From Clostridia bacterium (GTDB lineage Bacteria > Bacillota > Sulfobacillia > RBS10-35 > JAJYVM01), in assembly GCA_027314765.1 (NCBI GenBank), contig DAHVAF010000135.1, positions 1-37,036 of the forward strand: 37,036 nucleotides of DNA. The letters run 5' to 3'. Below are positions 7,492 through 16,855 of this stretch, one piece after another (position 1 is the first letter of the stretch; each line of letters starts with the position of its first letter). A model generated the notes under the pieces. The model did not search any database, was not told the origin of the DNA, and was given only the letters and a program-made list of their open reading frames with translations. The position numbers and the translations under genes are program-made.

Positions 7492-9680
7492 GGCTCAAGG
7501 CCCCTTTCGTCGCGCAGCGGCCAGGTCCCGAGCCCCTCGGCCACCAGGTCGCGGCCATCCGTCGTGACGCCGAGCTTCCGGCAGGGAACGCCGGCCTCGC
7601 GGCAGAGCGCAGCCAGCGCCGGATAGTTGTCCGTCGAGACGACCACGCGTCCCGGGGCCTCGCCGAAGAGCAGTTCGTCCAGCCGGCCACGGGGCTTGGG
7701 GAGACGGACGGCGGCGCCGGCCGTCCCCGCGAGGACGCACTCGGCCAGGCAGACCAGGAGGCCGCCCTCGGCACAGTCGTGCGCCGAGCGCAGGTCGGCC
7801 TCGGCCAATACCCGCAGCAGGCCACGCTCAAGGGCAAAGTCCGGGCGCTGGGGCGCACCGGAAGCCGCTCCCCACCGGAGCGCCTGGTACTCGGAGCCGT
7901 CCAGGCGACCGGCCGCGGGTCCGAGCATGGCCACCGCCAGGCCGGTGGCCGGGAAGCCGCTCCCCCGCCTCAGCCCGATGTCGGCCACGAGGCCGGCGAC
8001 CCCAACCATCGGCGTCGGGTCCACCGGCCGCCCGCTGGTCTCGTTGTAGAAGGAGACGTTGCCGCCCGTGACGGGGATCCCGAGCGCGCGCGCCGCCCGC
8101 GCCATGCCGTCGATGGCGGCGACGAAGGTGCCCATGGTGGCGGGATCCTCCGGGCTGCCCCAGTTCAGGCAGTTGGTGAGCCCGAGCGGGCGGCCGCCGG
8201 CGCAGGCCACGTTCCGGGCCGCCTCACAGACCGCCAGCGCGGCCCCGCCGTACGGGTCCAGCCGTGTGAGGCGCCCGGAGCCGTCCAGGGCCAGCGCCAC
8301 GCCGAACTCGGTCCCCTTGCGCCACAGCACGGCCGCGTCGCCCTGCCCCGGGAGCACGGCCGTCGCCGTCTGCACCTGGTGGTCGTACTGGCGGTAGACC
8401 CAGCGGCGGCTGCAGATGTTGGGCGCGGCGAGCAGCCGCGCCAGCCAGTCACCCACGGCAGGGAGGTCCTCGCCCGGCGACGACCGTGCCGGAACCAACG
8501 GCCGCCGTGCGGGTCTCCGGTACCGCGGCGCCGCCGAGGTCAGCAGCGCCACGGGCATGTCGGCGACCAGCTCGCCGTGGTCGCGGACACGGATGCGCCC
8601 GTCTGCGGTCACCCGACCCACGCGGGCCACGTCGCACCCCCAGCGCTCGCACACGGCGATCGCCTTCGCCTCGTCGGCGGCCTCGACGACCAGCAGCATC
8701 CGCTCCTGCGACTCCGAGAGCATGACCTCATAGGGATTCATGCCCTCCTCGCGCCGCGGCACGGCGTCGAGGTCGAGCTCGATCCCCATCCCGCCGCGAC
8801 CCGCGGCCTCGGAGGCGGCCGACGTCAGCCCCGCGGCGCCGAGGTCGTTGCAGCCGAGGAGCAGGCCGCTCGCGGCCAGCTCGAGGCACGATTCGAGCAG
8901 CAGCTTGCCGACGAACGGGTCGCCGACCTGGACGGCCGGCCGCAGCCCGGCCGGGTCCTCGGCGAAGCTGCGCGAGGCCAGCAGGCTGGCGCCGTGGATC
9001 CCGTCGCGGCCCGTGCGGTTGCCGATCAGCAGCACGGGGTTGCCCGGTCCGCTCGCCCGCCCGTGCAGGATGGCGTCCGCGCGCAGCCACCCGGCCGCCA
9101 TGACGTTGACCAGGGGGTTGTCCCGGTAGCCGGGCAGAAACGCCGTCGCGCCGCCCACCGTCGGCACGCCGATGCTGTTGCCATAGTGGGCGATGCCCTC
9201 GACGACGCCCCGCAGCAGGTGGCGGGCCCGCCCCTCGTCCGGCGGCGCGAAGCAGAGGCCGTCGAGCACGGCGCAGGGCCGGGCGCCCGTGGCGAAGATG
9301 TCGCGCAGGATGCCGCCCACGCCGGTCGCGGCGCCCTGGAACGGCTCGACAGCACTGGGGTGATTGTGCGACTCCACCCGGATGGCGACGGCCCACCCCC
9401 CGGGGAGCGCCAGGACGCCCGCGTTCTCCCCCGGCCCGACCAGCACGGCGTCCCCCTCCGTGGGCAGGCGCCGCAGATGGACGCGCGAGGACTTGTACGA
9501 GCAGTGCTCCGACCACATGGCGCCGAGCATGCCGAGCTCCAGGGGCGACGGCGCGCGGCCGAGGGCGGCGGCGATGCTCCGGTACTCCTGCCGGGTCAGG
9601 CCGACCGCATCCCAAGGCGCAGGATTGTCCGCCACGCCAACTGGCGTGGCGGCACGAACGGCCCCTCTGCGGCCCGTCAT
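7479..9680 (-). CDS. purL: Phosphoribosylformylglycinamidine synthase subunit PurL
   Basis: Synthetase subunit of FGAM synthase; converts FGAR to FGAM using ammonia from PurQ, with PurS bridging the complex. At 733 residues it is the small Bacillus/archaeal-type PurL, as expected next to separate purS and purQ. The N-terminus TRQEYRSIAAALGR and the conserved GAMWSEHCSYKSS with its catalytic His are present, as are the repeated PurM-like AIRS domains (for example ESHNHPSAVEPFQGAATG). The ATG overlaps the purQ stop as ATGA. A longer open frame upstream is an out-of-frame read through purQ. Confidence 0.97.
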   Translation of the reverse strand: MTGRRGAVRAATPVGVADNPAPWDAVGLTRQEYRSIAAALGRAPSPLELGMLGAMWSEHCSYKSSRVHLRRLPTEGDAVLVGPGENAGVLALPGGWAVAIRVESHNHPSAVEPFQGAATGVGGILRDIFATGARPCAVLDGLCFAPPDEGRARHLLRGVVEGIAHYGNSIGVPTVGGATAFLPGYRDNPLVNVMAAGWLRADAILHGRASGPGNPVLLIGNRTGRDGIHGASLLASRSFAEDPAGLRPAVQVGDPFVGKLLLESCLELAASGLLLGCNDLGAAGLTSAASEAAGRGGMGIELDLDAVPRREEGMNPYEVMLSESQERMLLVVEAADEAKAIAVCERWGCDVARVGRVTADGRIRVRDHGELVADMPVALLTSAAPRYRRPARRPLVPARSSPGEDLPAVGDWLARLLAAPNICSRRWVYRQYDHQVQTATAVLPGQGDAAVLWRKGTEFGVALALDGSGRLTRLDPYGGAALAVCEAARNVACAGGRPLGLTNCLNWGSPEDPATMGTFVAAIDGMARAARALGIPVTGGNVSFYNETSGRPVDPTPMVGVAGLVADIGLRRGSGFPATGLAVAMLGPAAGRLDGSEYQALRWGAASGAPQRPDFALERGLLRVLAEADLRSAHDCAEGGLLVCLAECVLAGTAGAAVRLPKPRGRLDELLFGEAPGRVVVSTDNYPALAALCREAGVPCRKLGVTTDGRDLVAEGLGTWPLRDERGLEPWLG

Positions 9681-10318
9681 CGCAGGGCCGCGCGCGCGGC
9701 GCCCCGGATGCGCAGGCCGTCCGTCCCGCCCAGGATCTCCGACGCGGCGCGCTCCGGGTGCGGCATCAGGCCGACCACGTTGCCGGCGCGGTTGCTCACA
9801 CCGGCGATGCTCTCCAGCGACCCGTTCGGGTTCTCGCCGGCATAGCGGAAGGCCACGCGCACGCCCGCCAGGTCGGGGGCCCAGTACCGGCCCTCGCCGT
9901 GGGCGATCGGCAGGCGCAGGCGCTCGCCCCGCCGCAGGCCGGCCGTCCAGGCCGTGTCGGCATCGGTGACCTCCACGCTCACGGTCTGGCAGTGGAAGGC
10001 GATGTCCGCGTTGCGGGCGAGGGCGCCCGGCAGCATGCCGGCCTCGCAGAGGACCTGGAAGCCGTTGCAGATGCCCAGGACCGGCATGCCGGCGTCCGCG
10101 GCGCGGCGCACGTCCGCCATGATGGGCGAGAAGCGGGCCAGGGCGCCCGCGCGCAGGTAGTCGCCGTAGGCGAAGCCACCGGGCAGGATCACGGCCGCGG
10201 TGTCGGCGGGCAGGTGCTCCTCCTGGTGCCAGACGGGCGTGGCGTCGGGGCCGAGGGCCCAGAGCGCGTCCTGGTCGCAGTTGCTGCCCGGGAAGATCAC
10301 GACGGCGGTGCGGCTCAT
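9677..10318 (-). CDS. purQ: Phosphoribosylformylglycinamidine synthase glutaminase subunit PurQ
   Basis: Class I glutamine amidotransferase that supplies ammonia to PurL. The 213-residue protein starts with VVIFPGSNCDQDA and has the ILPGGFAYGDYLR loop, the nucleophile Cys at residue 84 in GICNGFQ, and a C-terminal MPHPERA with the catalytic His and Glu. It is complete and of normal length. It overlaps purS upstream (ATGA) and purL downstream (ATGA), which fits the three-subunit PurLQS complex being made together. Confidence 0.97.
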   Translation of the reverse strand: MSRTAVVIFPGSNCDQDALWALGPDATPVWHQEEHLPADTAAVILPGGFAYGDYLRAGALARFSPIMADVRRAADAGMPVLGICNGFQVLCEAGMLPGALARNADIAFHCQTVSVEVTDADTAWTAGLRRGERLRLPIAHGEGRYWAPDLAGVRVAFRYAGENPNGSLESIAGVSNRAGNVVGLMPHPERAASEILGGTDGLRIRGAARAALR

Positions 10319-10563
10319 GCGTGCACCTCGACCCCATAGTCCTCCAGGACCGGGTTGGCCAGCAGGTCGCGGGCGAGGCGTGTGATCAGGGCGCGGGCCG
10401 CCTCGGCGTCCGCCGCCTCCACGGTCAGGCGGATGGACTTGCCGACGCGCACGTCCTCCACGGCCGGCAGGCCCATGCTGTGGATCGCCCGCAGCACGGC
10501 CTGGCCCTGGGGGTCGAGGGTGCCGGGCCGGTAGTGGACGCGCACCTCGGCCGTGAACTTCAC
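10315..10563 (-). CDS. purS: Phosphoribosylformylglycinamidine synthase subunit PurS
   Basis: Small structural subunit (82 residues) that joins PurQ to PurL and helps channel ammonia. The sequence begins VKFTAEVRVHYRPGTLDPQG and contains the LPAVEDVRVGKSIRLTV core typical of PurS. The GTG start overlaps the purC stop as GTGA. A longer frame starting 36 bases upstream would add a basic tail unlike the family. Confidence 0.95.
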   Translation of the reverse strand: MKFTAEVRVHYRPGTLDPQGQAVLRAIHSMGLPAVEDVRVGKSIRLTVEAADAEAARALITRLARDLLANPVLEDYGVEVHA

Positions 10564-11285
10564 GCGCCCTCGCCGTCCTCGCCGAGCAGGCGCCGCCACA
10601 CCTCGCGGTAGGCCTCGACCACGCCGCCCAGGTCCTGGCGGAAGCGGTCCTTATCGAGCGGGGTGCGGCTGACGCTGTCCCAGAAGCGGCACGTGTCGCA
10701 CGAGATCTCGTCCCCGAGGCGCATGGCGCCGTGGGTGTCGCGGCCGAACTCCAGCTTGAAGTCCACCAGGATCAGGCCGCGGGCGGCCAAGGCAGGCTCC
10801 AGGGCCTGGTTGACGCGCATGGCCATGTCGTCGGCCTCCGCCAGCTCGGCGGCGCTGGCGATGCCCAGAGCCTCGACGTGGGTCGCGTTCACCCAGGGGT
10901 CATGCAGGGCGTCGTTCTTGAGGTTGTGCTCCAGGATCGGCCGCCGCAGGGTGGCGCCCGTCTGCAGGCCCAGGCGGCGCACAAGGCTGCCGGCCGCCAG
11001 GTTGCGGACCACGACCTCCACGGGCACCATCTTCAGCTTGCGGACGATCATGGCGTCGGGGCCGTCGCTGCGCACGAAATGGGTGGGAACGCCCTCCTCC
11101 TCGACCATGCGGAACAGGGCGGCCGAGATGGCGGCGTTGAGCTGGCCCTTGCCGGGCAGGGTGGCGCGCTTGGCGCCGTCGCCCGCCGTGGCGTCGTCCT
11201 TGAAGACGATGCGCAGCTCGTCCAGGCGCTCGGTCGGGTAGACGATCTTGGCCTTGCCTTCATACAGCTTGTCCAGCGGGATCAC
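10560..11285 (-). CDS. purC: Phosphoribosylaminoimidazole-succinocarboxamide synthase (SAICAR synthetase)
   Basis: Joins CAIR and aspartate using ATP. The 241-residue protein starts [17 protein letters not shown] and contains FKDDATAGDGAKRA, the VVVRNLAAGSLVRRLG stretch, LVDFKLEFG and GDEISCDTCRFWD, all hallmarks of PurC. The GTG start overlaps the purB stop as GTGA and the conserved N-terminus begins immediately, so the start is secure. It lies between purB and purS, the standard Bacillus order. Confidence 0.97.
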   Translation of the reverse strand: MIPLDKLYEGKAKIVYPTERLDELRIVFKDDATAGDGAKRATLPGKGQLNAAISAALFRMVEEEGVPTHFVRSDGPDAMIVRKLKMVPVEVVVRNLAAGSLVRRLGLQTGATLRRPILEHNLKNDALHDPWVNATHVEALGIASAAELAEADDMAMRVNQALEPALAARGLILVDFKLEFGRDTHGAMRLGDEISCDTCRFWDSVSRTPLDKDRFRQDLGGVVEAYREVWRRLLGEDGEGA

Positions 11286-12628
11286 GCCTCCGATCCGCCT
11301 TGGGGAAGCGCGCGGTCTGCCCGCGCGCGATCGGCTGCAACGACGCCGAGGTCGGCCAGGATCTGGGGCACGTGGCGCAGCTGGGCCGCGACATCGAAGC
11401 TCTCCGCCAGGGCGGCGCGCGCCGCGTCGTCAAGGCGGGGATCGCCGAGCAGCCGCTCCTGGAAGGTGGGTCCGCCGTCCCAGGCCGCCTGCGCGTGCTC
11501 CTGGACCAGGCGGTAGGCCTGCTCGCGGCGCAGGCCGGCGCCGATCAGGGCGTTCAGGGCGGGGCCGGAGGACCAGAGGCCGCGGGTGGCGGCGAGGTTT
11601 TTTGCCATGGCGTCGGGGTAGACGTGCAGGCCGGCCACGATCTCCGTCAGGAGGGCCAGCATGTAGTCCAGGATGGTCGTGGCGTCAGGCAGGATCACGC
11701 GCTCCGTCGAGCTGTGGGAGATGTCGCGCTCAAACCACAGGGCCTGGTCCTCCAGGCCAGCCAGGGCGTAGGCGCGCAGCAGGCGCGCCTGGCCGCAGAT
11801 GCGCTCGCACTTCTCCGGGTTGCGCTTGTGCGGCATGGACGAGCTGCCCTTCTGGCCGCCGCGGAACGGCTCCTCGACCTCGCGCACCTCCGTGCGCTGC
11901 AGGCCGCGGATCGTGGTGGCGAAGTACTCCAGCGAGCCGCCGACCACCGCCAGGGCGCACAGGTACGCGGCGTGGCGGTCACGGGCCACGATCTGGGTCG
12001 CGTCCCGGGCGGACCGCAGGCCGAAGCGCTCGCAGACGAGGCGCTCGATGCGGGGGTCGAGGCCGGCGTAGGTCCCCACGGGGCCGGATACCTTGCCGAC
12101 GCGGACCTCCTCGCGGGCGGCCTCCAGGCGCGCGCGGCCCCGCTGAAGCTCGGAGTGCCAGCGGGCAAAGACCAGGCCGGCCGTGACCGGCTCCGCGTGG
12201 ACGCCGTGGGTGCGGCCGATCTGCGGCACGTCCCGGTGGGCGGCGGCCTTGTCCATAATGGCGCGATCCAGCGCGTCGAGGTCGGCGAGCAGGACGTCGG
12301 TGGCCTGAACGAGCTGGATGGCGAGCACGGTGTCGTTGACGTCGTTGCTGGTGAGGCCGAAGTGCAGCCAGCGGCCGGCGGCACCCGCCGTCTCGGCCAC
12401 CGCCTCCACGAAGGAGGCGATGTCGTGGCCCGTGCTGGCCTCCAGGGCGGCCATGCGGGCGGGATCGAGCCGGGCGTGGGCGCGCAGGGCCTCGGCGTCG
12501 GCGGCCGGCACGCGGCCGATGGACACCCAGCCGTCCACGGCGGCCAGCTCGACGTCGAGCTGCGCGTGGAGCCGGTTCTCGGCGCCCCAGATGCGGGCCA
12601 TGGCGGGACGGGTGTAGCGCTCGATCAT
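11282..12628 (-). CDS. purB: Adenylosuccinate lyase
   Basis: Fumarase-superfamily enzyme acting twice: SAICAR to AICAR, and adenylosuccinate to AMP. The 448-residue protein starts with [14 protein letters not shown] and includes the substrate-binding [13 protein letters not shown] segment. The superfamily signature [13 protein letters not shown] with the flexible catalytic Ser loop lies near residue 260. It is the first gene of the leftward pur operon. A purine-rich AAAGGGGAG lies 9 bases before the ATG. The divergent region upstream carries the PurBox-like inverted repeat. Confidence 0.97.
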   Translation of the reverse strand: MIERYTRPAMARIWGAENRLHAQLDVELAAVDGWVSIGRVPAADAEALRAHARLDPARMAALEASTGHDIASFVEAVAETAGAAGRWLHFGLTSNDVNDTVLAIQLVQATDVLLADLDALDRAIMDKAAAHRDVPQIGRTHGVHAEPVTAGLVFARWHSELQRGRARLEAAREEVRVGKVSGPVGTYAGLDPRIERLVCERFGLRSARDATQIVARDRHAAYLCALAVVGGSLEYFATTIRGLQRTEVREVEEPFRGGQKGSSSMPHKRNPEKCERICGQARLLRAYALAGLEDQALWFERDISHSSTERVILPDATTILDYMLALLTEIVAGLHVYPDAMAKNLAATRGLWSSGPALNALIGAGLRREQAYRLVQEHAQAAWDGGPTFQERLLGDPRLDDAARAALAESFDVAAQLRHVPQILADLGVVAADRARADRALPQGGSEA

Positions 12629-12721
12629 GGGTGGGGCGCTCCCCTTTCGCGGTCGATGCAGGGAACGCGGGCATCATTCGTCTTTATGATAGACCTTCCC
12701 TGGCGACGAGGGGAAATCTGC

Positions 12722-12781
12722 AATGTTTTGGGCTTAAACACGAACATTATTGGGGATGATGCCAGGTGAATGTTCGCACAA
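12722..12781. promoter_or_regulatory. PurBox-like operator between purB and purE
   Basis: CGAACATT (12741-12748) and AATGTTCG (12769-12776) form a perfect 8-bp inverted repeat with a 20-base spacer. Extended to 13 bases, the left arm matches the B. subtilis PurR PurBox arm AWWWCCGAACWWT at 11 of 13 positions and the right arm at 10 of 13. A third, weaker reverse arm, AATGTTTTG, lies at 12722-12730. The PurBox arms sit in one of the most AT-rich stretches of the window, between divergent pur genes, as expected for PurR, a PRPP-sensing repressor. The spacer is longer than the usual 16-17 bases. No purR gene is in the window. Confidence 0.7.
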
Positions 12782-12816
12782 GGAGTCCCCGGCGCCCTGG
12801 GGGAATGGCTAGGCCC

Positions 12817-13305
12817 ATGAAACCCCTGGTTGGCCTGATCATGGGCTCCCGGTCGGACTGGGAGACCGTCGAGCACGCGGCCAAGACGCTGGAGCGGCTG
12901 AGCGTGCCGTTCGAGGCGCGGGTCGTGTCCGCCCACCGCACACCGGACCTCCTTTTCGAGTATGCCGCCACGGCGGAGACGCGCGGCATCGAGGCGATCG
13001 TCGCGGCGGCCGGGGGTGCCGCCCACCTGCCGGGCATGGTGGCGGCGAAGACCCACCTGCCGGTCCTGGGCGTGCCGGTGGAGTCCAAGGCCCTGCACGG
13101 CCTGGACTCCCTGCTCTCGATCGTGCAGATGCCGGCCGGCATTCCTGTCGGCACCCTCGCCATCGGCCGGGCCGGGGCCATCAACGCGGCGCTGCTGGCG
13201 GCGGCGATCGTGGCCGGCCGGCACCCGGACATCCGGTCCGCCCTGGTCGCGTACCGCGAGGAGCAGACGCGGGCGGTGCTCGAGCACCCCGACCCCGCCT
13301 CATGA
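12817..13305 (+). CDS. purE: N5-carboxyaminoimidazole ribonucleotide mutase
   Basis: Class I PurE; converts N5-CAIR (made by PurK) to CAIR. The 162-residue protein starts [18 protein letters not shown], with the mononucleotide-binding GSRSDW. It continues through SAHRTPD, the [11 protein letters not shown] loop and [17 protein letters not shown], all conserved. ATG 12817 fits the family best; ATG 12805 is possible and would add four residues. Neither has an ideal ribosome site (GGGGGA lies just before 12805). The ATGA overlap with purK suggests coupled translation. It points away from purB, unlike the single pur operon of Bacillus. Confidence 0.96.
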   Translation: MKPLVGLIMGSRSDWETVEHAAKTLERLSVPFEARVVSAHRTPDLLFEYAATAETRGIEAIVAAAGGAAHLPGMVAAKTHLPVLGVPVESKALHGLDSLLSIVQMPAGIPVGTLAIGRAGAINAALLAAAIVAGRHPDIRSALVAYREEQTRAVLEHPDPAS

Positions 13306-14387
13306 CGATCGGCGTCGTGGGCGGGGGCCAGCTGGGCCGCATGATCGCGCTGGCGGCGGCGCCGCTCGGGATTCGCTGCCGCTTCCTCGAGCCCGGCGCC
13401 GGGCCTCCCGTCGCGGGCCTCGGCGAGCACATCGCGGCGCCCTACGACGAAAAGGATGCATTGGATCGCTTCGCCGAGGGGCTGGCCCTCGTCACCTACG
13501 AGTTCGAGAACGTTCCCGTCGCGAGCGCGGAGAGGCTCGCTGCCCGGCTTGCCGTCTACCCGCCGCCGCGGGCCCTGCAAACGGCCCAGGACCGGCTGCT
13601 GGAGAAGGACCTGGCGCGGAGGCTCGGCATTCCGACGCCTCCCCACCGCGCCGTGGACGACCGTGTCGGGCTCGATGCCGCGCTCGCCGAGATCGGGCTG
13701 CCGGCCGTGCTCAAGACGCGCCGGCTCGGGTACGACGGCAAGGGACAGGCCGTGCTGCGCGCCCCGGGTGACGTCGAGGCGGCCTGGGCCGCCATCGGCG
13801 GCGTTCCCCTCATACTGGAGGGCTTCGTCGGCTTCGAGCGGGAGCTGTCCGTGCTGTCGGCGCGGGGCCGCGGCGGGGAGACCGCCTTCTACCCGCTGGT
13901 GGAGAACCGTCACCGCGAGGGCATTCTGCGGGTCTCGCGGGCGCCGGCGCCGGGCGTGACGCCCGCGCTGCAGGCGGAGGCGGAGGCCTATGCCCGCGCC
14001 GTGATGACGGAGCTGGACTACGTGGGTGTCGTGGCGTTGGAGCTATTCGAGGCCGGCGGCCGGCTGCTCTTCAACGAGATGGCGCCGCGCGTCCACAACT
14101 CGGGCCACTGGACCATCGAGGGCGCCGAGACCAGCCAGTTCGAGAACCACGTGCGGGCGGTGGCCGGCCTGCCGCTGGGGACGACCGCGATGCGCGGCCA
14201 GGCCGCGATGGCCAACCTCATCGGCACGGTGCCCGATCCGGCGCGCGTGCTGGCCATCCCGGGCGCCCACCTGCACCTCTACGGCAAGGCGCCCCGCCCG
14301 GGCCGGAAGCTGGGCCATGTGACCGTGCGCGGGGAGGACGCGGCAGGGGTGCAGGGGCGACTGGACCAGGTGCTGAGGCTGCTCTGA
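13302..14387 (+). CDS. purK: N5-carboxyaminoimidazole ribonucleotide synthase
   Basis: ATP-grasp enzyme that carboxylates AIR with bicarbonate and ATP. The 361-residue protein begins [18 protein letters not shown]. It contains the family motif VTYEFENVP, the ATP-grasp [12 protein letters not shown] stretch, the metal-binding [18 protein letters not shown] loop and the late NLIG segment. It overlaps purE by four bases, and a nuclease gene starts one base after its stop. The product, N5-CAIR, feeds PurE. Confidence 0.97.
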   Translation: MTIGVVGGGQLGRMIALAAAPLGIRCRFLEPGAGPPVAGLGEHIAAPYDEKDALDRFAEGLALVTYEFENVPVASAERLAARLAVYPPPRALQTAQDRLLEKDLARRLGIPTPPHRAVDDRVGLDAALAEIGLPAVLKTRRLGYDGKGQAVLRAPGDVEAAWAAIGGVPLILEGFVGFERELSVLSARGRGGETAFYPLVENRHREGILRVSRAPAPGVTPALQAEAEAYARAVMTELDYVGVVALELFEAGGRLLFNEMAPRVHNSGHWTIEGAETSQFENHVRAVAGLPLGTTAMRGQAAMANLIGTVPDPARVLAIPGAHLHLYGKAPRPGRKLGHVTVRGEDAAGVQGRLDQVLRLL

Positions 14388-14388
14388 C

Positions 14389-15291
14389 ATGCCAGGGGCG
14401 AAAGACTTCTGGATTGGGGTCACGGATAACGACTGGTTCAGCAACCTCGCTCGGTCAGGCACCCGGGAAGTGAACTTCTGGCGCCCGAGCCCCACGGCCT
14501 TTCGGGCCCTGAAGCCGGGCGGGCTGTTCCTCTTCAAGCTGCACGCGCCCATCCACATGATCGTGGGCGGGGGCTTCTTCACGACCTCCCTCCAATTGAC
14601 GGTCCGCCAGGCCTGGGACTGGTTTGGCGCCGACAACGGCTGCGGAGGCCTGGACGATCTCCTGCGGCGGCTCGGCGGCCCCGCGAGCCGCCAGATCACC
14701 TGCATCCTGCTGGGGGATGTCTTCTACTTCCCCAAGGAGCGCTGGATCCACGCGCCGCCGTCATTCCACCCCAACCTGCAGGTCGGCAGGGGCTACATGC
14801 TCGCCGAGGAGCCGGGCCTCGTGCAGATGGTGCGGAGCCAGCTCCGGGAGGAAGCGGAGCCGGACGCGCCCGCCGCGCTGGACGCGCTTCGTCGCGGCCA
14901 GCCGCGCGTGGTTCTGCCGCGCCTCGGTCAGGGGCTGTTCCGCGGGCTTGTGGCGGCGGCCTACGACCACCGGTGTGCCATCACGGGCGAACGCGCCATG
15001 CCCGTTCTTGAGGCGGCGCACATCCGGCCATGGGCCACCGGCGGGGCCAACGCGCTCGAAAACGGGTTGCTGCTGCGCAGCGATCTGCACAGGCTTTTCG
15101 ACACGGGCTATCTCACGGTCGATCCCGACCGGCGCGTGCTGCTGGTGAGCCGGCGTCTTCACACGCAATTTCACAACGGCCACGAGTACCTGAGGCTTGA
15201 TGGCGCGCCCCTCGCGGCCCCCGCGCGCGGCTACCCCGCCGCGAGCCATGAGAACCTGCTCTACCACCGGGACAACGTCTTCGTGGCCTGA
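14389..15291 (+). CDS. HNH endonuclease with N-terminal PUA/EVE-like domain (putative restriction nuclease)
   Basis: A 300-residue two-part protein. Residues 1 to about 140 (FWIGVTDNDWFSNL, the FRALKPGGLFLFKLHAP strand pair, then GCGGLDDLLRRL and ITCILLGDVFYFP) look like the PUA/EVE-type fold often used to read modified bases. Residues about 195-250 form a clear HNH domain with C.ITGE, EAAHIRPW, ENGLLLRSDLHRLFDTGY, so the His-Asn-His set is intact. By family knowledge this layout occurs in putative type IV-like restriction nucleases; the target is unknown. The ATG lies one base after the purK stop, so it is probably on the purEK transcript. The 3' end stops 10 bases before the convergent guaA end. 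Confidence 0.85.
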   Translation: MPGAKDFWIGVTDNDWFSNLARSGTREVNFWRPSPTAFRALKPGGLFLFKLHAPIHMIVGGGFFTTSLQLTVRQAWDWFGADNGCGGLDDLLRRLGGPASRQITCILLGDVFYFPKERWIHAPPSFHPNLQVGRGYMLAEEPGLVQMVRSQLREEAEPDAPAALDALRRGQPRVVLPRLGQGLFRGLVAAAYDHRCAITGERAMPVLEAAHIRPWATGGANALENGLLLRSDLHRLFDTGYLTVDPDRRVLLVSRRLHTQFHNGHEYLRLDGAPLAAPARGYPAASHENLLYHRDNVFVA

Positions 15292-15301
15292 TCCGGCGCC
15301 C

Positions 15302-16855
15302 CTACTCCCACTCGATGGTGGCCGGCGGCTTGCTGGTGATGTCGTAGACGACCCGGTTCACGCCAGAAACCTCGTTGACGATGCGCGAGGCGATCCGCTC
15401 CAGCACCTCGTGGGGCAGGCGCGCCCAGTCGGCGGTCATGCCGTCCTCGCTGCTGACGGCGCGCAGGGCGACCAGGTGGCCATAGGTGCGCGCATCGCCC
15501 ATCACCCCGACGCTGTGCACGTCGGTGAGCACCGCAAAGGCCTGCCAGAGGTGGGGCTGGCCCAGCCCCAGCGGCTTCAGCTCGTGGCGCAGGATCTCGT
15601 CCGCATGGCGCAGGGTCGCGAGCTTGTCCTCCGTGATATCGCCGATGATGCGGATGGCCAGGCCCGGTCCCGGGAACGGCTGGCGCCAGACCAGGTCGTG
15701 GGGCAGGCCCAGCTCCTCGCCCAGGCGCCGGACCTCGTCCTTGAACAGGGTGCGCAGGGGCTCGACCAGGCGCAGGCGCATCCGCTCCGGCAGGCCACCC
15801 ACGTTATGGTGCGACTTGATGGTCTGGGCCGCCTTGCCGGTGGCGCCGCTCTCCACCACGTCCGGGTAGACCGTGCCCTGGACCAGGTAATCGACCGGTC
15901 CGATGCGGGCGGCCTCCTGCTCGAAGACGGCGATGAACTCGGCACCCACGATCTTGCGCTTGCGCTCGGGGTCGGTCACCCCGTGGAGGGCGCCGAGGAA
16001 ACGGTCGGCGGCGTCGGCGACCCGCACCGGCATGCGGCCCGCGAAGGCGGCCTCCACCTCCGCGCGCTCGCCCGAGCGCAGCAGGCCGTGATCGACGAAG
16101 ATGGCGGTCAGGCGCTCGCCGATGGCCTGGCGGACCAGCTCGGCCGCCACTGCGGAGTCCACGCCGCCCGACAGGCCGACGACAGCCCGCCCGGACGGTC
16201 CGACCTGCTCCCGCACGGCGGCGATCGCCTCCCCGGCGAAGGACGCCAGGCTCCAGTCCTGCGCGAGGCCACAGATCTTAAACAGGAAGTTGCGCAGGAC
16301 CTCGGTCCCCAGCGGGGTGTGGGCCACCTCGAGGTGGAACTGCACGCCGTAGCGGCGCCCGGCCGGGTCGGCCATGGCGGCGACCGGGCTGCGGTCGGTG
16401 TGCGCCAGGGCCGTGAATCCGGGCGGGGCCTGCAGCACCGTGTCGCCGTGGCTCATCCACACCTGGCTGCGCGCCGGCAGCCCGTGCAGCAGCGCGTCGT
16501 CGCCCGGATCCCGCTCCAGCTCGGCCCGACCGTACTCGCGCGCGCCCGGATCGGCCTCGACGCGGCCCCCGCACGCCTTGGCGAGCAGCTGGTGGCCGTA
16601 GCAGATGCCCAGGACCGGCAGGCCGCCGCCCGCGAGCAGCTGCGGGTCGGCCTGCGGCGCCCCCGGCTCGTAGACGCTTGCCGGGCCGCCGCTCAGGATG
16701 ACGACCCGGACGCCCGCGGCCCGCAGCTCGGCCGCCGTGGCGGTGTGCGGCCAGATCTCGCAGTACACGCCGGCCTCGCGCACTCGGCGGGCGATCAGCT
16801 GCGTGTACTGGGCGCCGAAGTCCAGCACGGCCACCTGACCCCGGCGCTCGCTCAT
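15302..16855 (-). CDS. guaA: GMP synthase (glutamine-hydrolysing)
   Basis: Converts XMP to GMP with ATP and glutamine. The 517-residue protein has an N-terminal class I amidotransferase with the nucleophile Cys at residue 85 in GICYGHQ and the matching HGDTVLQ and FHLEVAHTP segments. An ATP-pyrophosphatase domain follows with the PP-loop [10 protein letters not shown] (about residues 218-227), then the dimerisation domain ending in [21 protein letters not shown] lies about 8 bases before the ATG, inside the end of hpt, and the two genes share ATGA. It is the last gene of the SBP-hpt-guaA unit. guaB is not in the window. Confidence 0.98.
   Translation of the reverse strand: MSERRGQVAVLDFGAQYTQLIARRVREAGVYCEIWPHTATAAELRAAGVRVVILSGGPASVYEPGAPQADPQLLAGGGLPVLGICYGHQLLAKACGGRVEADPGAREYGRAELERDPGDDALLHGLPARSQVWMSHGDTVLQAPPGFTALAHTDRSPVAAMADPAGRRYGVQFHLEVAHTPLGTEVLRNFLFKICGLAQDWSLASFAGEAIAAVREQVGPSGRAVVGLSGGVDSAVAAELVRQAIGERLTAIFVDHGLLRSGERAEVEAAFAGRMPVRVADAADRFLGALHGVTDPERKRKIVGAEFIAVFEQEAARIGPVDYLVQGTVYPDVVESGATGKAAQTIKSHHNVGGLPERMRLRLVEPLRTLFKDEVRRLGEELGLPHDLVWRQPFPGPGLAIRIIGDITEDKLATLRHADEILRHELKPLGLGQPHLWQAFAVLTDVHSVGVMGDARTYGHLVALRAVSSEDGMTADWARLPHEVLERIASRIVNEVSGVNRVVYDITSKPPATIEWE

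Noticed and set aside
9681-10337. Fusion of purL to an upstream domain (952-codon open frame)
   Set aside because: The extra part is purQ read in the wrong frame; purL has its own ATG overlapping the purQ stop.
12629-12816. Purine riboswitch between purB and purE
   Set aside because: No three-way-junction core of the guanine/adenine riboswitch was recognised; the inverted CGAACATT repeat explains regulation better.
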